Part shown: positions 1 to 24,234 of the stretch, piece after piece | Layout of the letters: each line of letters starts with the position of its first letter | Numbering within the stretch: position 1 is the stretch's first letter | Source: Pleodorina starrii | Taxonomy: Eukaryota > Chlorophyta > Chlorophyceae > Chlamydomonadales > Volvocaceae | Length of the DNA stretch: 64,000 nucleotides | Assembly: GCA_030267565.1 (NCBI GenBank) | Contig: BRXU01000001.1 | Coordinates: 62,001 to 126,000, forward strand | Reading direction: 5' to 3' | The notes under the pieces: generated by a model | What the model was told of the DNA's origin: nothing | What the model saw: the letters and a program-made list of their open reading frames with translations, nothing else | Databases searched by the model: none | Translations under genes and position numbers: made by a program

Positions 1-2
1 CC

Positions 3-293
3 GTGCGGGAGGCACTGTGGCTGCGCAAGCTCGCGGCGGACCTCGGTCTGCCGCACAACGCGGTCAGCATCCAGCTGGACTCGCAGGGCGCGCTCAGCCT
101 GGGCAACAATCCCATCACGTCGGTGCGTTCCAAGCACATCGACGTGCATCACCACATCGTGCGTGAGCGGGTTGCGCGCGGAGAGGTGAAGCTCAGCTAC
201 TGCACCACTGACGACATGGTGGCGGACATCCTCACCAAGGCGCTTGGAGAGAGCAAGTTTGTGCGCTGCCGTACCGCACTGGGAGTCGTGTAA
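3..293 (+). CDS. Ty1/copia retrotransposon polyprotein, RNase H C-terminus (5' truncated by window edge)
   Basis: The frame is open from the window edge to a TAA at 291-293. It shows the hallmarks of the C-terminal RNase H domain of Ty1/copia Pol: a DSQGAL catalytic-Asp motif, then KHIDVHHHIVRE, then a Y-C-x-T-x-D-D-M-x-A-D-I-L-T-K-A-L block just before the end. RNase H removes the RNA of the RNA:DNA hybrid during reverse transcription. The upstream integrase and reverse transcriptase lie outside the window. The shown frame has no internal stop, so this part is not decayed. A purine-rich tract and a probable LTR follow. Confidence 0.9.
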   Translation: MREALWLRKLAADLGLPHNAVSIQLDSQGALSLGNNPITSVRSKHIDVHHHIVRERVARGEVKLSYCTTDDMVADILTKALGESKFVRCRTALGVV

Positions 294-612
294 GGGGGGC
301 AGCTAGCGCTTTGGGAGGGGTTTGCGTTTGGGAGCGATTTAGCCGCCAGTCTGAGGAATCGAGCAGGTTGCCTGGCTAAGAAGTGCAACGGTGGCGAGTT
401 TGTGGCAGGATAGGATTCTGGAGTAGTCTTTGGTTGTGAGTAGTCTTTCAGCTTGAGGGGGCGCTAGGAAACGTCCGAGTTTGCTGTCTTCGAGACTGAG
501 TCAGTTTGCCGAGTGCAAGGCAGACCAATGCCCAATGGGGCGATTCGGGCAACTCTCCCGGAGCATTATTGCTCTTAGCCGAACCTCAGCCCTTGTGCGG
601 CTCGAGGGGGCG

Positions 613-875
613 TGTTGGAGAATTGGGGTATCGTGCCGCCCCAAGGTCTTTAGGAGACCGCTCGTCAAGCCGTGTTGATAGGCCGGCTGTCATCAGGTGA
701 CAGCTGATAGCCGTACGGCAGGGAAGGCTGTGCCAGCCTTATATCCATGTAGTGTGCCTGTGCCCGGCATCACTAACGGACACATGAACGCCTGAGTGCA
801 AGGGCAGTCAGTAGCGGAGCGCAACGCTACCTGACCACGTGTAACAGTCGTGTTGTCCTAGATCACATTCTAACA
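613..875 (+). repeat. Probable 3' LTR of the left copia element
   Basis: The segment begins TGTTGGAG right after a polypurine stretch (gaggggg, 604-610) and ends ...CTAACA, giving the expected TG...CA termini with a short TGTT/AACA inverted end. It contains a TATA-like tatatcc near 741. It lies about 320 bp past the RNase H stop, a usual distance. The 5' LTR is outside the window, so the ends rest on terminal motifs only. Confidence 0.4.
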
Positions 876-1380
876 GTTCAGACATCCTGTCTTCATAGTC
901 GTGAGCAGTTTTGCCGACAGAAGGTATTCTTCTGTCGCATACTAATCCCCACCCACCCATCCCCAGGCCGGCTGGCTCGGCGGCGCGTGTCCCTGCCACC
1001 ATGCCGGAGCCATGAACCTCCGCGGCCACGTTCCCATCGTGTTCCATTCGTGTACTCCTCCGTCCAAGTCTGTTCGCGTTCTGCCGGAGGTTTAGGAGTT
1101 TGTTTTTCCGAGGGAGAGGCTGTGGGCGTCGAGAGAGGCTGTCCTCGGTCGTGGTCGTTTGCGTCGGCCTAGCACGCTAGTGCCTGGTGTCGTGTACGCC
1201 CCGCTCTCCCCTGGGCAGGTGCGGCCGCTTGGAGTTGTCCGGTTGTCCCGCGAGGTTTGGCTTTCGGCAGGTCCGTTTTGCCCGCTGGCAGGTTGTTTCG
1301 TGGGGTTACGCGCCCCGTTTTGGCTGGTTCTGGTGTTGGTGTCGGGCTCTGGCTCCGCCCCGTGGGTTGGTGTTGCTTCG
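876..1380. other. Non-coding stretch, GT-rich
   Basis: No coding signal is seen. From about 1050 the sequence is GC-rich and T/G-skewed on the plus strand, and it runs without a break into the left arm of the palindrome. It may be the unduplicated outer part of the same element. Confidence 0.4.
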
Positions 1381-2400
1381 CTCGGTTCTGTGTTGGGCGG
1401 GGGCCCGCTGGGCTGCGCCGGCGCCGCGCGCGCCCCCTGCTGCTGGTAGGCGGGTTCGCCTCGGGTCGCTTAGGTGGTGGGCGGCGCCGGCGCGGCGGTG
1501 CTCTCTGCCTTAATAGCAGGTCCCCGCCTCGCCGTCTGTCGGCTGTGCTGCTCCGCTCTGCTGTGTAAGGCCTTCGGCAATCGCGGTTCCGTCTCTTGCC
1601 CGGCGGCTCGCTCTTCCCCTCAGCCCGGCAGCCTGGCTGTCTTTGCTAGGAGCGAGCGACTAGGGCACGAAGCCGCATGTCGAACTGCACGTAAGTGAGC
1701 TCTTACATTCCGATCGACCGAGTGAAGCGTGGCTGGCTGCCCATTTTATCCATGCGCAATAACCCTGCCGCCTAGGTATGGAGACCGTGCACGAAAGACC
1801 CATCGCATGTATAGTCGCCTGTTTTCAGGTCACACTACCTCTGCCTGCTGGAGATTCCCATCCTGGATTGCAGATTTTTGACCAGGTATGTATCTGCAGA
1901 GGATGATCTGCAATCCAGGATGGGAATCTCCAGCAGGCAGAGGTAGTGTGACCTGAAAACAGGCGACTATACATGCGATGGGTCTTTCGTGCACGGTCTC
2001 CATACCTAGGCGGCAGGGTTATTGCGCATGGATAAAATGGGCAGCCAGCCACGCTTCACTCGGTCGATCGGAACGTAAGAGCTCACTTACGTGCAGTTCG
2101 ACATGCGGCTTCGTGCCCTAGTCGCTCGCTCCTAGCAAAGACAGCCAGGCTGCCGGGCTGAGGGGAAGAGCGAGCCGCCGGGCAAGAGACAGAACCGCGA
2201 TTGCCGAAGGCCTTACACAGCAGAGCGGAGCAGCAGAGCCGACAGACGGCGAGGCGGGGACCTGCTATTAAGGCAGAGAGCACCGCCGCGCCGGCGCCGC
2301 CCACCACCTAAGCGACCCGAGGCGAACCCGCCTACCAGCAGCAGGGGGCGCGCGCGGCGCCGGCGCAGCCCAGCGGGCCCCCGCCCAACACAGAACCGAG
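1381..2400. repeat. 1,020-bp near-perfect palindrome (inverted repeat, 495-bp arms)
   Basis: Positions 1381-1875 are the reverse complement of 1906-2400 with only a few mismatches (I see three substitutions), around a 30-nt spacer at 1876-1905. Identical shadow frames appear on opposite strands because of this symmetry. The left arm continues outward into similar GT-rich sequence while the right arm stops abruptly at 2400. No target-site duplication is visible at the ends. Candidates are a foldback-type element, a palindromic duplication after a double-strand break, or an assembly or library fold-back artefact. Confidence 0.9.
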
Positions 2401-4160
2401 GGCAGTACGGCAGTCATAGTTTGGGTCTTGATGAAAAAGTGAAAACGTGCATTCGCCCGGTCAGTGTCGATGCGGATATATATGTGTCGGATACGGATGG
2501 ATGTATGCCTTGGATGGATGGATGGATGGATGGATGTATAGACGCAGCGAGTATCCGTCGGACGAGTATGTATGCGGGGGGGGGGGGGATCAACTAATTC
2601 GTAAATGCGGAACTAGCTACGCCGCTTTGTCAAATCGCCGGCGGGAAACAGTGAGACAAGCATGCAGCACTGTCGTGCGTACCAGCAGGTCATAGACCGT
2701 AACCATCCATACGGTATAGGATGTACGTTCTCGCAAAGCAAAGGGACAGCTGCATATACACGCGTCCTCAGCCTGTCGTGAAACTACCCATACCCGAACA
2801 AACAAGCGAACGCCCCGCACATAAGGCCGAGTATCGTGCCCATTCAGCGCATGCGTGTAACGATAGATCGTGCGGTAAGACAGTCAACGCACGTGTCCGC
2901 ACGACAGCTACCGTCGGAATGAAGCCGCCCCTCCTAAAGTTACGATCGATCAGCAGTACAAAGGCCACGCAGCGCTTATTGGATCCGGGATCTCAATGTC
3001 CGGCATCTTCTACGGCGCCTATTAATAAGAGTCATTTACGAAAGCGGTCCTTATAAATAATGCCTAGCTACCAGCAGAAATATAACTTTGGGGATGATGA
3101 GAACGTCATGCGGGCGTGCGTGCTCCACACCAGCTCGCCTCATTGCTACGTCCGTGTGCAGTTGCGCATTAGCACGCACGAGCGAGCCGCTCAAATTACC
3201 TAATTTCATGTATTATCCAAGAACATGTACATACGTACGTCAAAGTGACCCGACAATAAAGGGACGACACGACCCGAAAATAAAATGCTGTCCTAGAAAG
3301 CGTGGCTCCGGCCGGGCCGTGGGGCCTTCTTTGTAATAAGCACATCGAGGATCAGTCCAACAAACGGCAAGCCAACGTCATAACACAGCAGCCGCACACG
3401 CGGGAGGAACCACCAACGCGGAACATGTTAAGAGGAAAACGCCCCAGTCCAGTTACCCAAGCGTGCGCTATCTATCCCTAACCTTGCACGCGGTGCGTAC
3501 ATGCCGCACATACGTAGTGGTCGTGTGATGACCAACCAGCCCATCACTACAGCTAAATAAACAGCAAAAGCGATACAAACACACGCATATGCGTACTCGA
3601 GCGCAACTACTTGATCAATCAAGCAAGTCGTCCTGCGTTGATTGTACTGCCGGCGGCGGGCAGCCCAACCTGATGATGAGCCACATCAGTCAGCCGCCGC
3701 CCGCCAACAGACCCGCCCGCAAGTTCGTCCCGCTGCCAACAAAACCGCAAACAAAACCCGCAAACAAAACCCGCAAACAAATAAATCCAAGGCGGCCGAC
3801 GCAGTGCGGCCTCATCTATCTATTCATGCTAAAGGATGGTCGCGCTCATGTCGTGCGGCCCTCGCTTCGTTCGCACCCTTTTTGACGCAGATCTATCTCT
3901 GCCTGCCCAGCCGCACATACACATTCCTATCCCAGGCCACCCATCGAGCTAGCTTACGTGTCAAGCTATGAAAACATAATCAAGTGCGCGCCCTACGTAC
4001 CCGCCCCCGGTGGGGCAGCACCGCACTGCAATGCCCGTGCATGGCGAGGCGATGGGCAGGTCGTCCGTTACCCATTGCCGCGCAATTAGCTATATCACAA
4101 CTACTTCGTTATTGATAATATCAACGGTTCTGCATGTGCCGCCGCCGCAGCAGTCAACTG
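2401..4160. other. Non-coding region with short simple repeats
   Basis: No supported gene. It contains a (GGAT)n run at about 2511-2537, a G homopolymer near 2576-2588, and AT-richer sequence at 3.0-3.6 kb. Open frames here are short and lack algal codon bias. The 3' flank of the homeodomain-like gene enters at about 4160. Confidence 0.5.
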
Positions 4161-4165
4161 TTACA
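4161..4165 (-). other. Poly(A) signal TGTAA of the 4.3-6.1 kb gene
   Basis: The plus strand reads ttaca, that is TGTAA on the transcript strand, 119 nt after the stop codon. TGTAA is the usual polyadenylation signal in chlorophycean algae. Confidence 0.5.
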
Positions 4166-4205
4166 GCGATATCTACCCTAGATAACACGTTCGCCCCCAC
4201 TCTAC

Positions 4206-4325
4206 TAGTAGTAGCTAGTAGCTCAGACCAAGACGACGCGGACGACTCATGCTGGGATGGCTTTGTCTCGATGCTCTGAGCTACTAGCTACTACTATCGC
4301 ATGAGTCGTCCGCGTCGTCTTGGTC
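4206..4325. repeat. Crossed inverted repeats at the 3' end of the homeodomain-like gene
   Basis: Block A (4206-4227) is exactly complementary to A' (4275-4296), and block B (4226-4252) is exactly complementary to B' (4299-4325). A plain inverted copy of A-B would read B'-A', but the order here is A'-B'. The stop codon of the minus-strand gene lies in A'. Both strands encode the same acidic peptide, DQDDADDSC, in this interval. Confidence 0.85.
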
Positions 4326-6123
4326 GGCCGATAGCAACGCATCCAAGAACCCCCCGTCCTCCACCGCCACCACCCACTCCGGCGGCCTCAGCTGCGACCC
4401 GCACTGCGTCTCCGTCACCACCAACGGCACGGCAGCGGCGGCAGCACTGCGGGACACCGCCAGCTCCGACCGGCAGGGCAGATCCAGGAAATGCCCTGCC
4501 GCGGGCGGCGCCATGTACGGCGCGGGAGGCGCCATGTACGACGCGGGAGGCGCCATGTACGGCTTGTACGACGCCGAAGGTCGCGCACGCGCTGGTGTAA
4601 CTGGTTCAAAGCTGCCACTGTCGTGCACCGGCTCCGGGTACTGAGGCCGCGACTGGGACGAGAATGCGGCCACGCGTACGGGTTGAAGCATGTAGTACAC
4701 TGGCTGGGGCGGCGGCGGTTCGGTGGGGTGTCCAACAAATCCGTGCTGGCGGTTAGCGGCGGGGCGCGAAATGTAGACAGGGTTGTACGGCGGCAGGGCC
4801 GTGTTGCTGCTGCCGGCCGCAGGTCCGCACCACGCCACCGTGGTCGCCGAGTTCCACTTCACCTCCGCTTGCCGCACCAGCCGCGTCGTCGGCGATGGGA
4901 AAATGGGCTGGAGGTGGTGGGGCTGCCGGTAGTCAGGATGGTGGAGGTGGTGGAGCTGGAGTTGCGCCTGCAGCTCCCGCGGCTGGGAGAGCGGCTCCCG
5001 GGGTCCGACCGGCTCATGGCGGTCAGGTGAGGGCGTTCGCGGCCGGGTGGGCGGCGCGGGAGCGGCAGCAGATGCGGCGGTGAGCCCATGGGGGCTGCTC
5101 TTGCAGGCGATGGTGCCACCGGCGACGTTGGCGATGATCTCCGTGTGGTTGGAGAGCCCGAGCGATACCGGGGAAGTGGGCATTTGCTGCAGCACGGGGA
5201 GTACCGAGGCGTAGGTGATGCTGGCGCCAGCTGCTGCGGGCTGCGGCGCCGCGGCCACCAGCAGGGGCCTGATGCTCTCCCTCGCCGGTGGCAATACCGC
5301 TGCTTTGGATGCTCCGCTGAAAGGGTCGGAGTCCGTCTCCATGGCGGCTGGCTTGCCGCTCTTGTCCATCTCGCAAGCCTGGCGTTCGGCCTTCTTCTTC
5401 TGCGAGTGCGTGACATCGGCGCGGCGGGTGGTTTAATGAATGCAAAAGCGTGCGTGGTTGGAACATGATCACGAAATTAATCTTGGCTCGGGCGATAATG
5501 ATGAGACTTGCGAAACGACGCTATTGCACCGATAGGTGTAGCGACCGCGTCATGCAGCAAAGCAATCATTGAGTCAGCGCGCGGTTCGTTGTCCGTATAG
5601 CACCTAGGCCACCGACAAGCCTGGTTGCAAAATGCCTTTATACTAGAACGTCATGCACGGAGTTGCCTCCGGGAGACGACATACAGTTCCTTGAGGAAGG
5701 CGGAGGAATTCACCCGCCGCCCCAAGTCCCGGCACACGTTGGACATACCTGGCGGTGAGCCTGGAAGTATGCCTGGACATCCTTTTTAGAGCGCAACCCT
5801 TTTGCAATTGCCTCGACCTCTTCCACGGACGGTCGGCGTTCCTCGTCTGGCCATTCGTTTTTCGCATTGTCCGCGTACCACCTGTGAAAAACGCCGCGCA
5901 TATGTATGCATGAGCACTTGTCTATACCCATTATCTTGCGCACTGAATTGTCCTGCGTCACTTACTGCCGGATTTCGATGATATTCGGGCGCCTGCCAAG
6001 TTTTTCCTTCAGCTCACGCCACCAGGTATTAAAGGAGGCATAGAAGTTGTTGGGCCTCCTCACGCGCAGCCTGAAGTCGGTGCCCTGCTGCTGGCCTTTT
6101 GACGGCTTCGGGGTCGGGGTCAT
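4284..6123 (-). CDS. Homeodomain-like protein with long low-complexity C-terminus (3 exons, 468 aa)
   Basis: Exons on the minus strand are 6123-5966, 5881-5749 and 5399-4284. Donors are GTAAGT and GTATGT, acceptors TTTTTCACAG and CACTCGCAG, and phases fit. Residues about 25-105 form a helical, basic module. A WWRELKEKL helix is followed by IRQWYADNAKN, a Pro/acidic loop, VEEVEAIAKGL, and the recognition-helix-like DVQAYFQAHRQKKKAER, which crosses the exon 2/3 joint. This resembles a TALE-like homeodomain with an enlarged loop between helices 1 and 2. Against that, the WFQN-R core reads YFQA-R, so the normally invariant Asn is Ala. The rest is Pro/Ala/Gln/His-rich with three YMAPPA repeats and an acidic end. 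Likely role, inferred: DNA-binding regulator. The splice model is strong; the family call is tentative, and another three-helix DNA-binding fold is possible. Confidence 0.6.
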
Positions 6124-20431
<14,308 letters not shown>

Positions 20432-22834
20432 CGAGCCGCGCGAAGGATCTGGGTCTCTGTTCAGCGCGTCACCCGAAAGACAACTTCCGGTGGCAACGCG
20501 AGACACCGAAAATGTAAGCCGCCTTAGCTGCAAACAACCTTATGTTTCTTATCTGATGACCCTTTTCTGCTCATTGAGAATGCGTTCCGCTGCCGGCCGG
20601 AATCTAGGTCTTTGCCTTCTCGGCCAGTTTCTAGATGCGGTTAACTTTTCAGGCAGGTCCAGGCCTCGTGGCCGTCAGGTGTACTGGTAAACTGTTCGCG
20701 GAAATCGCTGGCAAAAACGTGATTTATGTGCAGGCTTAGGGCCCGTTCGCGGTGAAGAATGCGCGGTGCGGGGCACCGAGTCATCTCAGTGACGTACCAC
20801 GCCTTGCTTGCACCTCGTACAATGTCCTGCAAGGCGTCCCCAATTCGGCCGTAAAGCAGCACCATTCCCAACGATCAGCTAATTCGGAAGATTTGGCAAC
20901 CCTGCAAGGAAAGACGTGTTTGATTGGGCGAGTGGCCATTCAGAATCTGCGCGCCAACTGGTGCAGCCGCCCACCAACGCGCCGACACCGTCGGCGTTGT
21001 CGAACAGTGCAGACAGAACATAACAAACAAACAGACACTTGTTGAAGCAAACTTGACGTCCTCGCCTGCCTGTCTCAGCCACATCCGCCTACTTTTACGT
21101 GTTGTGAAAGCAAATGTCGCGTTTTGGGTCGTTCCGATCAACCGCTATGCGCAGCCGGGCGCTGCCTCGCATCCTCCGCGCGCGCTCGCGCGCCTTGATC
21201 GTCGTCGTCTCAGTCCTCGCAGCAAATCCCCAAGAGACAGGAAGAGGCAGGAAGAATGCGCTTCCAGCACTCAGGTCTCACCACACGCGTCAGCACGGCG
21301 TGAGGCACCTTCCCTGGACCCAACGAAGCTGTGCTGGATACGCCCTCACGACACTCGCCCCGTCCGTCTCTGCCCTTCCGCTCGCGCACCGTTGCCATTG
21401 CCGCCAGCACGCGCCCCATTGGCCCCGTTCGCCCCGTCGGCGCCGCCGTACCGCCGGCGAATGAAGCAGTCCACCATCAAGACGTCAGCGCCCCGTCATA
21501 GGCTTGTTGCTGCCGTTTGGATACGCGCATGTGGGTTTCGCGGGGACCGGGCGCCAGGAAGGCTCGTCCACCGTACCACGGGCGGCTGCTGTTGCATCGT
21601 ACGGTCCGGTCAACGGGGTGGCCATCTCGGGCGACAAGCGAGCGCCAGGTCTCGCGTCTCGGAAGCACAGGGAGGCGGGATGAAAAGGCAAAGGGAGAAA
21701 AACGGGCCAAAACGGGCCCCGTTAGCCCACAGGAACGACAGCCCAGAAATAACATACGGTACAAACACTGATGAAGGCCGGCTGTGGCCGGATGAAGGCC
21801 GACTGCACGAATGATGGCGTGGAGCGTTGCCCACTCTGCTGCGACCGTGTGTTGACTGACGGCCTCTGTCAGCGACAATGGACGCTGGGCGGGGCTGATC
21901 ACGATGATACCCTTGACGGATTCACGCCCGCCCGCCGCTAACGGACTGAGCGGCAAGGTGGGCACGAAGTGGGAAGGTGCAGGGGTGCATAGGTGCACCG
22001 CATCGATGCAGGGCACCGGGTGCCGGGCGCATGCAGGTCATGCGCCCAGACCTGGCCGCTGGCCTCCGCTGCAGCTCGGGGATTGGCAGGGGCAGGTGCA
22101 GTAGCAACGGCGTGTGAAGGCAACCCGCATAAGTACAGTAGGCAGGGTCCGCAGGGTATGGTAATGCAGGTAACAGGGCAGCACACGAACCATTTGTGAG
22201 TGGGGCCTAGTGGGGCCCCGATATTCTATCATTTTAGTGGGGCCCCGATATTCAATCATTATTATGTTATTTATACCACTAGATTTACGTATTTAGTATG
22301 ATTTGCAACCACCGTATATAGTTCAGTTTGGGTGCCGAGGTCGCGCAATGCGCGGATCCTCAGCCTTACAAAAATTAAGCCCTGCCGGACACCATAAAGG
22401 GCCGACCACGGAAGGCCCTTGCGAAGTGCAAGGCAAAGACCAACCATGCAACCGAGGCCATCGGGACCACCTCGAGAAGCGGGCCAGGTAAGTATGCTTG
22501 AATTAGGCAAGAACGCAAAAACCCCACCCATGCGCTACGGACAGCCGCCGAGCCGGCCTGCAATGGTGGGTCGTGCACCGCGACCGGCGGTCCCTCCTCC
22601 CAAGCCTCCACTGGGCTCCTTCCAAGTTGTCTGATTATAAATTTTCAGTTTACGGTTATTAAAATCAGGCACGTCGACATATGTTGAGCCCTTCAGATGT
22701 TAGCGTATAAAAACGCGTGGCCACCACGCCGGAATTGATCGGATTTGACAACCGGGCGGGCGGCAGCAGCGGGGGCAGCGGGCATCGGCAGGGGACGCAC
22801 CGCAGCTTCGCTCCGTGCTGTTCCGCCGTCTTCG
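20432..22834. other. Intergenic region between two minus-strand genes
   Basis: It holds the promoter and 5' UTR of the PLATZ gene on its left and the 3' flank of the next gene on its right. No exon could be supported. Two direct copies of a TAGTGGGGCCCCGATATTC-type unit lie at about 22208-22262. Confidence 0.5.
22208..22262. repeat. Two copies of a TAGTGGGGCCCCGATATT unit
   Basis: Two direct copies about 27 bp apart, each with a palindromic GGGGCCCC core. The core TTTAGTGGGGCCCCG recurs at about 47697 and 62202 in this window, so it belongs to a dispersed repeat. Confidence 0.7.
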
Positions 22835-22839
22835 TTACA
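22835..22839 (-). other. Poly(A) signal TGTAA for the 23-24 kb gene
   Basis: TGTAA on the transcript strand, about 127 nt after the stop at 22966. Spacing fits algal genes and supports the minus-strand gene model. Confidence 0.5.
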
Positions 22840-22965
22840 TAGTGATGCTGACGTGCAGGTCAGGACTGCTAACCGATGCATGCCGGACAATGAAAGTGAC
22901 CCGACTACTGTACCGGCACCAGGTCGCCCATAGCGGTCCACGCACAGCGCCCTTCGCGCCCGTCC

Positions 22966-24231
22966 TTATTGAATTTGTCTCAGCCGTCTCAGACACGCGT
23001 TGAAGATTTCCTCCCGGGGTATCACATCCTGCGGGGACCGAGCTGGGGCACCATCCCGGGCGCGGTTTCGGACAGGCCAGAAGACGTCGGCGACCGGCGG
23101 CGTTGTGCCGTCTCGGATTCCCATCACAGTCGCGCGCGCAGAGGCCAGCCCCGACCTCCCAAATGGCGACAAACCCCTTGCTCCCCTCCCCAGACCCACC
23201 CGGCATCGTCCCCCAGCACCTCCCTACGGCAGCGCCCCCGCCGGTGTCATGCTGCCCCCGGCTTCATGGGCGCGACCTCCCCTTGACTGAAACGAGGACA
23301 TATCCTCAAAGTTTCCGACCCCGTTCGGAAGCAGCACCAGCACCGGCACCAGAACCAGCACCCCAAGTCAGCCTACACACGCTGCCACGTCGTCCCGGTA
23401 ACCAACCCCCTCGTCCAACAGCTGCAGTGTGCGTTCATCCGCAGTGTCAGGCATCGCCAGGAAGGGAGCCAGCAACCCAGCGCCGAACCCAGCGCCGGCA
23501 TTAACACCGCCACCATTTATCGCGAGTGCCGACGGCGCCGGCGCCGCCGCTGTCTCCGGCGGCGCGGGGTTTGGCGATCTGGCGGGAGGCGCCGGCGCCG
23601 CCCCGGGCTTGAACGCAGCCGCGGAGGCCGCTGCCACTGGCGCCGGCGCGGGAGATGGAGCCGGCGGCGCTGCCACCGGCGCCCCTGACGGCGGCGCTGC
23701 CACCGGCGCCCCAGAGACTGTCCGTGGCAGAGGCGGCGGCGGCGCCGCCGCCGTTTGCACTTCCGGAAGCGTCACGTCATCGTAGTCGTGATGTGACGGA
23801 GCCGCCACCCGGACCGTCCGCCGCCGCGGTCGCGCCGCCACCTACCAGCGCCGCCATCCCAGCCAGCGCTGCCAGCGCCTCCGCCGCGGTGTACGACACG
23901 GCGCGCAGGGCCGCCGCGACGGGGTGCGCGCGATAGACGCCGCCGCGGAAGGTGGCAGCCTGTACGGCAGAGATCTCGGAGGCCTCCTCCGCCCAGAAGA
24001 TGGGCAGGATCAGAGATGCACCGATGGAAGGCTCCAGGGTGGCTCGGGCGGATGCGGTGATCTGGGAGGACAGCAGCAGGCGCTTGGCGGGAGGCCTCAC
24101 TCCCAGATCTATGCTCCTGCGCAGTCGTCGAACGATCGGGCTGCCTGTACGGCACTCGTGATCACCGAGAAATATTCTGTTCTGGTCGCGCCAACTGCCG
24201 TGCCTGCGGGCCTCGGACCGCCACGCAGGCG
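22966..24231 (-). CDS. Unrecognised protein, 3' part of gene (last three exons)
   Basis: Minus-strand exons are 24231-23842, 23717-23407 and 23028-22966. The acceptors (GTACTGCAG, CACGGACAG, GTCCCCGCAG), the donors (GTGGCG, GTTGGT) and the phases fit together. The first exon has strong algal codon bias and reads naturally: DQNRIFLGDHECRTG, RRLRRSIDLG, LLLSSQITASARATLEPSIG, FWAEEASEISAVQAATF. The middle exon is a Pro/Ala linker ending ADERTLQLLDEG. The last exon is DVIPREEIFNACLRRLRQIQ. No known domain was recognised. The upstream exons were not found: the first exon here needs a preceding exon ending in phase 1. A Ser/Gly-rich open stretch on the same strand at about 25345-25560 could belong to it, but its apparent donor is in the wrong phase. 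Confidence 0.5.
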
Positions 24232-24234
24232 CTG

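Noticed and set aside
1474..2307. Two identical 74-codon proteins on opposite strands
   Set aside because: They are the same sequence read from the two arms of the palindrome, without coding character.
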